DNA of 11,830 nt from Thermoplasmata archaeon (GTDB lineage Archaea > Thermoplasmatota > Thermoplasmata > Thermoplasmatales > Thermoplasmataceae). Position numbers and translations under genes: made by a program. The stretch covers positions 1 to 11,830 of the forward strand of contig JAJZKX010000028.1 in NCBI GenBank assembly GCA_021850745.1, written 5' to 3'. Numbering within the stretch: the first letter of the stretch is position 1; the number at the start of each line of letters is the position of its first letter. A model generated the notes under the pieces. It worked only from the letters and a program-made list of their open reading frames with translations. It did not search any database and had not been told where the DNA came from. Below, piece by piece: positions 7,634 through 11,830 of this stretch.

Positions 7634-8479
7634 TCAAAATCCGACCAGTCTCAGAATGTTTATTATAACAACTAATAGAATAAAGAGATAGGCAATGAGT
7701 GTAAAGGCAAAGGAAGTTCTGTATATCGTTCTCCTTCTCCTGAGCTGTGGAATAATAATGCCTATTGCAAGAAACAGTGCCAGGAGGGTTAAGTATATTA
7801 TTACTTTTCCAGATATGCTGTAAACATTGAACCAGGTCATTGAAGGGGCAAGCAAAGATAAGGAAAAAATGGAAAATATTCCAGCCTCGATCAGCAGAAT
7901 GGTTTTTCTGCTTATTCCGGAAATAAAGTATAAAAGCGATATGATCGCTTCAAATATGGAAACAGAAAGAATGACTGCAACAATGGTATTACCGGTTGAG
8001 TTCAGGTGTGGTAAAAAAATATAGATATCTCGAAAAGGTGTTATCAGAAACAGTAATCCAGCCCAAATTATAACGGAAAAAAAGATGCGGTAAACATCAA
8101 AATATGCTCTGTTATAATTTAAATCGATATTTCTTGAATAGGAAGTGCGGAATTTCTGTAAGTCTGGCCTAAACGACCCAGATAAATATGAGTAAAGAAT
8201 GGAAAAGAACAAAGGTTTGAAGCTGTAATTTTTTCTCCGGATTGTGTAATATCCGTTTCCAGAGATATCATCCAAAGAAAAGAATTCCGTAACGCTTCTG
8301 CCATTTCCGTAGAATGGAGATTTGAAAAAGGATTCATTTACTCTGCGTGTCAACTTGAAGAACAGTGGTAACTTCGGCGACCTCCAGCCTATGTAAAAGT
8401 ATACCAAAAGTGCAATTATTGTGGATACAATGTACTGAGGTATAAAGTTTAAAAATTTATAAAAATTGTAAACTATCAT
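7634..8479 (-). CDS. Multi-pass membrane protein of unknown function, last gene of a surface operon
   Basis: The protein has 281 residues. Hydrophobic helices are visible at about 15-31, 131-148, 164-188, 193-211, 224-244 and 255-277. The long segment 32-130 between helices 1 and 2 is polar and rich in Phe, Tyr, Arg and Ser (for example FFKSPFYGNG), so it is a sizeable soluble loop. A basic cluster RRRR at 247-250 marks a likely cytoplasmic loop before the last helix. I see no ATPase, peptidase or transporter motif and recognise no family. It starts 12 bases after the stop of the upstream gene, so it is almost certainly co-transcribed with the two secreted proteins and may anchor, export or assemble them; this is inference. 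Its stop is only 3 bases from the stop of the convergent giant gene. Confidence 0.75.
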   Translation of the reverse strand: MIVYNFYKFLNFIPQYIVSTIIALLVYFYIGWRSPKLPLFFKLTRRVNESFFKSPFYGNGRSVTEFFSLDDISGNGYYTIRRKNYSFKPLFFSILYSYLSGSFRPDLQKFRTSYSRNIDLNYNRAYFDVYRIFFSVIIWAGLLFLITPFRDIYIFLPHLNSTGNTIVAVILSVSIFEAIISLLYFISGISRKTILLIEAGIFSIFSLSLLAPSMTWFNVYSISGKVIIYLTLLALFLAIGIIIPQLRRRRTIYRTSFAFTLIAYLFILLVVIINILRLVGF

Positions 8480-8491
8480 ACTGTATTTCCA

Positions 8492-9109
8492 TCAATAGAA
8501 TTTGCCGTAATTGGTTGTAATTGCCAGATGGTAACTTGATCCGATGTAAGAATGGGCATCTGACCCAATGAAAAATGGCATGGACATTCTTATGTAAATT
8601 ATGCTACTTGCTGCATTACTATTTACCATGATGATTTTCTCTCCGATTGATACAGATGTTCCCGAACCTACTTTCACTGAATAGTTATGGCTGGCAAGTA
8701 GAGTTCCATTTTCAAATGTCATATTGATGATTGGGATATATGGGGAATTCACAGAAATAGCATAAACAACAATCTGGCTCACATATTTATCTCCTGAGTA
8801 GTTGACCAGATTCATACTAATAACTAGAGAGTAGGATCCGTGATTTGAGAAATAAGCAATATTACTTTCATTTATTACACTAACGTGAGATGAAGAATAA
8901 GTTACATTGTCTGAGCTGTTGTAAGCGTTAACTGAACTGGAAATGGACGTGTTCTGGCTTTGCTGAAGCTCTATATCAGGATGGATTGGTGAAACGCTTA
9001 ACTGGTAGCTGTTATCAACTATAACTGCAGCAAATGAAACAGAAGTAAGAATGGTTGTTGAGATAGCCAATAGAATCAATAGCCGGAATCGTCCAAGTGT
9101 TTTTCTCAT
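8492..9109 (-). CDS. Small secreted Ser/Asn-rich protein, middle gene of the surface operon
   Basis: The protein has 205 residues. A signal peptide is clear: basic start (MRKTLGRFR), hydrophobic core at about 10-27, likely cleavage near SFA-AVIV. The mature part is rich in Ser, Asn, Val and Tyr, has several Asn-X-Ser/Thr sequons, no cysteine and alternating polar and hydrophobic residues, all pointing to a beta-sandwich outside the cell. There is no C-terminal membrane anchor. It follows the upstream gene after 10 bases; a weak ribosome site (GCAGGG) lies just before the ATG. Its plan (signal peptide, AAVIV-type mature start, late strand ending SMP) resembles the 174-residue neighbour, so the two may be distant paralogues. 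I do not recognise a family. A structural role on the surface is inferred from size, export and context. Confidence 0.75.
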   Translation of the reverse strand: MRKTLGRFRLLILLAISTTILTSVSFAAVIVDNSYQLSVSPIHPDIELQQSQNTSISSSVNAYNSSDNVTYSSSHVSVINESNIAYFSNHGSYSLVISMNLVNYSGDKYVSQIVVYAISVNSPYIPIINMTFENGTLLASHNYSVKVGSGTSVSIGEKIIMVNSNAASSIIYIRMSMPFFIGSDAHSYIGSSYHLAITTNYGKFY

Positions 9110-9119
9110 TTAACCCTGC

Positions 9120-9644
9120 TTACTCCTGCTGCATATTCAGCATAAATGACTCAGGCATAACCGATGTCACGATAATGGAAATGTAAAGTGCATCGCCTTT
9201 ACTGGTTAAATGAATGGGGCCATTGTTACCTGATGACATTGCAATGCCACTCACAGAGCTTCCGTTGAAGGTCATCAGGTTGTTGCTGTAGAATAACTGT
9301 ACACCAGATGGAATCGTTCCATTAAACCACACATATAGAGGATTAACCGTGCTACTGTTATTGTATACTGCTAGCACATTAGTCATCACAACATATCCAC
9401 TCCCAGGTATGGTGGAAATATCAACTGTTTCATTTGTGTATTTTGAGTTATTTCCGATGATACCGATGTATCCAGATGAATTGGCGTAATTGTATCCAGG
9501 TCCCTCGGTAAGGTAGACCATATTGGAATGACTATTGTTAGTAGTAATTGTCACGTTATTACTAACTACAACTGCTGCTGTGGTGACAAGCGGTATCATT
9601 AGAGCAAGTACCAGCGTAACAGCAATCATGATGTTTCTTTTCAC
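9120..9644 (-). CDS. Small secreted Asn/Ser-rich protein, first gene of the surface operon
   Basis: From GTG at 9644 the product has 174 residues (start KRNIMIAV after the initiator). A TTG at 9650 would add two residues. I prefer GTG because it lies about 25-26 bases from the centre of the TATA box at 9664-9673, the spacing expected for a leaderless message, while TTG would be only about 20. The signal peptide core (IAVTLVLALMIPLVTTA) ends before AAVVVSNNVTI. The mature chain carries many sequons (such as NVT, NET, NGT), no cysteine and predicted beta strands, ending MLNMQQE without a membrane anchor. It is probably a small extracellular beta-rich subunit. The size, export signal and immediate hydrophobic N-terminal strand recall archaeal fibre subunits assembled by donor strands, but no TasA-type signature is seen, so that comparison is speculative. 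Confidence 0.75.
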   Translation of the reverse strand: MKRNIMIAVTLVLALMIPLVTTAAVVVSNNVTITTNNSHSNMVYLTEGPGYNYANSSGYIGIIGNNSKYTNETVDISTIPGSGYVVMTNVLAVYNNSSTVNPLYVWFNGTIPSGVQLFYSNNLMTFNGSSVSGIAMSSGNNGPIHLTSKGDALYISIIVTSVMPESFMLNMQQE

Positions 9645-9663
9645 GGTCAAATAATACTATAGT

Positions 9664-9673
9664 TATATATAAA
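9664..9673 (-). promoter_or_regulatory. TATA box of the three-gene surface operon
   Basis: The minus strand reads TTTATATATA, a near-ideal archaeal TATA box. It is the only strong box before the first gene, and the 10- and 12-base gaps inside the operon leave no room for others, so all three genes probably depend on it. Its spacing favours GTG 9644 as the start of a leaderless message. Confidence 0.65.
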
Positions 9674-9732
9674 TCTCATTCAGATTAATTTACAGGTTTT
9701 CAAGGCAACTTTTGGCTTCATTGAGCCTGTGT

Positions 9733-9744
9733 ACCTGATCAGGT
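9733..9744. promoter_or_regulatory. Perfect 12-base palindrome, possible operator
   Basis: ACCTGATCAGGT is its own reverse complement and lies about 60 bases upstream of the surface operon TATA box. A dimeric regulator could bind it. About three such palindromes are expected by chance in a window of this size, so location is the only argument. Confidence 0.25.
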
Positions 9745-10010
9745 TGATTTCTAAAACTACCAGAGTGACAAAATTGTAAAAAAAATTCTGTTGGAATCCC
9801 CTTATTAATTATGCAAGAGCATAACAAAGTGAATGATTGAAAGGTTTTTCACCAGTCCAGGTTTCTAAAATTAAGGTAATTGGTTCATTTCATTTAAAGT
9901 GTCATACTGCCCAATATATCCATAGAATAGGATCATTAGCAATGAATGAACACTGATTATAATCTTAAAGCTCGCTTCTTATCGCAATGATTGTCGTTGA
10001 CTATCAATCT

Positions 10011-10018
10011 ATTTAAAT
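10011..10018 (+). promoter_or_regulatory. TATA box of the thermopsin gene
   Basis: ATTTAAAT lies about 59 bases before the ATG at 10073. Transcription would start near 10040 and give a leader of about 33 bases, unlike the apparently leaderless neighbours. No Shine-Dalgarno sequence is evident in that leader. Confidence 0.45.
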
Positions 10019-10072
10019 GTATATGAACCTTGGATAGAGAAAAATTGTTCATCTCAATGATCATGAATTTCA

Positions 10073-11830
10073 ATGAGCAAAAAGATTATCACGGCTCTAG
10101 TATTGATCGTATCAATCGTAATGGTTGTTAGTGCTGTGGGTATGGCAATTTCATATAACGGCCATTCCACAGCAAAAAGCAATTCATCCGGCGGTAGTGG
10201 GTCAGGGAGTCCCACCAGTCAGCCTTCCGTACCAGCAAGCTCAGGCAATCCAGGGAATCATGCAAGTTCAGTGCATCAGGCTGCGGTGAATAATGTTAAC
10301 AAGCTTCTCTTCCTGCCAAATGCACATCCAAATTATAAGCTGGAAAATGGTACTGTAACTCCACTTTACGGTTTTGCTCCTGCACCCATGGGTCTTGGGT
10401 TCTTCGGGTTGCAAAATGAGAGTGGCACCCTTGTGGGCCATAATTATTACAGCAACAGCTTCCAGGCAACATTGAGGATCAACAACCTGAGTGTGTACAA
10501 CCTGGGCAATGACGGCCCCAGCTCCCTGACGTTCCAGTTGAACACTGTAATGGCAAATACAACCCTTTTCGGTGTTGCCAATTACTCATTCTGGACCCAG
10601 AATGTTATTGTATATTCAACCAGGACACATGTTCTCAGCTTCGAGGATAATATATGGAATTTCTCATCCCCTACGGCGGTCATGACAAACAATGCAATTC
10701 TTAACTCCACTGGCCAGGTCTATCCATATCCTGGTGTCCACATAGCCATAGGGCCTTCCTACAATGTCTCTACGCCCTTTGTTGCTCATCTTTACCTGAA
10801 CACTTCCCTGTTTAACGGGAACGATGCCGTTTACTTCAACTACTCCATTCCAACAATAGGCGTGAGTGGAACCTATGATCGTGTAACCTTCAACTCCACT
10901 CCAGTACAATCGTCCGATAACCATAATAATCGTCCTAATCTACCCGTTGGTCCTGAACCCAAGTCACAGGTGAAGATCTCAGATTTCCTTGTGAGCGGGA
11001 CAACTCCTGCACCCAATGGCCTTCTATATGACAGTGAGATAATGCTGGGTGGTCCTGGTGGCGGAAGCACTACGAACGTGATGAACATAGGCGGAACAAT
11101 GAGCCTGAAATACATCCCTCAGGCTAATCCGGAGGCACCCCCATCCCATCATGTCCCACCACAGCCAAATGCCGGTAACACAGCTGGAACAAGATATGTG
11201 ACCGTACCTTCGGCGTTTGACTTCGGTACAGATACTGGAGAGACTTCAGTGGGTATGGCAGTTGCCTGGAATTCAGCCCATCAGGCAATTCTGACTCCAG
11301 GTCCATCACTTCTGTATGGTATGTGGAACATCAGCGGCCAGAGCCAGATGGAGCAGTTCTATGGCCAGGTTGCACCCAGCAATGCTTTCCTCTTTGTAAG
11401 TCCAGGTAATGTCATGAGCAATGATTACAATGGTTATGTGCCTCTGACATCCTCCGGAGGTTATAACTTCTGGCTGCCTGCAGGCACTTACAGTGCTGAA
11501 GCCCTCATGAGCTACCACAATCCTGAGATAAGCGTACTTATGCCCGGTGAAAACTTTGTGCTTTCCAGCGACCCTTCAACAGGCATATACACACCCCTGT
11601 ATGCTGAAAACAATGCACAGCTGGCAAACATTTCAGTTTCAGGTGACGGAACAATATCAAATCCGTATATTGCCTTCAACCAGGAGTATAATTATATAAG
11701 TCCATTGTTCGGGCAGCTCAATGACTTTGCCTTCCCGCAGTTCGAAGCAGTGATGCTGCTGAACACCAACCAGTATATCGTTTTCAGCAGTATGCCGGCT
11801 TTTCCCATAGTGTATTCTGATACGTACCAG
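10073..11830 (+). CDS. Thermopsin-family acid protease precursor (peptidase family A5), 3' end cut by the window
   Basis: The frame is open from ATG 10073 to the last base, 586 codons, with no stop. An in-frame TGA at 10064 makes this ATG the first possible one. A signal peptide covers about 4-26 (KIITALVLIVSIVMVVSA), then a Ser/Gly/Pro-rich linker to about 65. Thermopsin hallmarks follow in order: APMGLGFFGL (104-113), FWTQNV (173-178), NIWNFSSP (193-200), GGPGGGS (326-332), FDFGTDTGETS (from 382) and PGPSLLYGMW soon after. Thermopsins are secreted proteases that work in hot acid; to my knowledge their catalytic residues are not settled. The archetype is about 340 residues, so this is one of the longer forms with an added C-terminal region, here beginning at about 440 and running out of the window. 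G+C looks higher than in the neighbouring surface genes. Family assignment is firm, substrate unknown. Confidence 0.9.
   Translation, partial: MSKKIITALVLIVSIVMVVSAVGMAISYNGHSTAKSNSSGGSGSGSPTSQPSVPASSGNPGNHASSVHQAAVNNVNKLLFLPNAHPNYKLENGTVTPLYGFAPAPMGLGFFGLQNESGTLVGHNYYSNSFQATLRINNLSVYNLGNDGPSSLTFQLNTVMANTTLFGVANYSFWTQNVIVYSTRTHVLSFEDNIWNFSSPTAVMTNNAILNSTGQVYPYPGVHIAIGPSYNVSTPFVAHLYLNTSLFNGNDAVYFNYSIPTIGVSGTYDRVTFNSTPVQSSDNHNNRPNLPVGPEPKSQVKISDFLVSGTTPAPNGLLYDSEIMLGGPGGGSTTNVMNIGGTMSLKYIPQANPEAPPSHHVPPQPNAGNTAGTRYVTVPSAFDFGTDTGETSVGMAVAWNSAHQAILTPGPSLLYGMWNISGQSQMEQFYGQVAPSNAFLFVSPGNVMSNDYNGYVPLTSSGGYNFWLPAGTYSAEALMSYHNPEISVLMPGENFVLSSDPSTGIYTPLYAENNAQLANISVSGDGTISNPYIAFNQEYNYISPLFGQLNDFAFPQFEAVMLLNTNQYIVFSSMPAFPIVYSDTYQ

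Larger units (their letters stand above)
9651..10072. other. Divergent control region between the surface operon and the thermopsin gene
   Basis: This 422-base stretch has no open frame worth calling and no tRNA-like or CRISPR-like structure that I can see. It holds the TATA boxes of both flanking transcripts, a 12-base perfect palindrome at 9733-9744 and a smaller one (GATTATAATC) near 9956-9965. A short out-of-frame ORF (10057-10131) overlaps the thermopsin start and is probably meaningless. Confidence 0.6.

Noticed and set aside
8119..8337. 72-codon minus-strand frame overlapping the membrane protein gene in another frame
   Set aside because: It overlaps a longer frame with clear membrane helices and operon spacing, and shows no domain of its own.
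10057..10131. Short ORF of 24 codons overlapping the thermopsin start, possible upstream regulatory ORF
   Set aside because: It has no ribosome site and no coding character, and such short overlaps are common by chance.
10664..11518. Several minus-strand frames (61-86 codons) inside the thermopsin gene
   Set aside because: They are shadows of the plus-strand frame, which carries all the thermopsin motifs.

Overview
The window looks like chromosomal DNA of an acidophilic archaeon of the Thermoplasmatales (Thermoplasma, Ferroplasma or Cuniculiplasma type). The signs are a thermopsin-family acid protease, a giant surface protein built of repeats with a 'GLPxGxxW' signature, proteins very rich in Asn and Ser with many N-glycosylation sequons, archaeal TATA boxes and few Shine-Dalgarno sites. 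The genus cannot be fixed from this sequence alone.

Layout from left to right. (1) 1-501: the 3' end of an open frame entering from the left edge, tentatively the tail of an IS200/IS605-type TnpB, then about 190 bases with no clear gene. (2) 502-2114, minus strand: a two-gene type IV toxin-antitoxin operon, abiEi (antitoxin/repressor) followed by abiEii (nucleotidyltransferase toxin), overlapping by 13 bases. (3) 2115-2836: mostly non-coding, with its own TATA box and a short decayed minus-strand gene carrying two internal stops. (4) 2837-7630, plus strand: a 1,597-residue secreted protein with one N-terminal repeat, a beta-propeller-like section, fourteen further ~75-80-residue repeats and an unusual proline-rich tail that holds all of its cysteines. 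(5) 9644-7634, minus strand: a tight three-gene operon of two small secreted proteins and one six-helix membrane protein, none assigned to a known family, ending 3 bases from the giant gene. (6) 9651-10072: a divergent regulatory region. (7) 10073 to the right edge, plus strand: a thermopsin-family protease precursor cut by the window end.

The left third is accessory DNA (transposon trace, toxin-antitoxin, gene relic). The right two thirds is a cell-surface locus: a large glycosylated repeat protein, a small exported-protein operon and an extracellular acid protease. The best candidate for an undescribed system is the three-gene operon. Its two small exported proteins share an overall plan and may be divergent relatives, so they could be subunits of a surface fibre or layer with the membrane protein as assembly or anchoring partner. 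That role is inference only.
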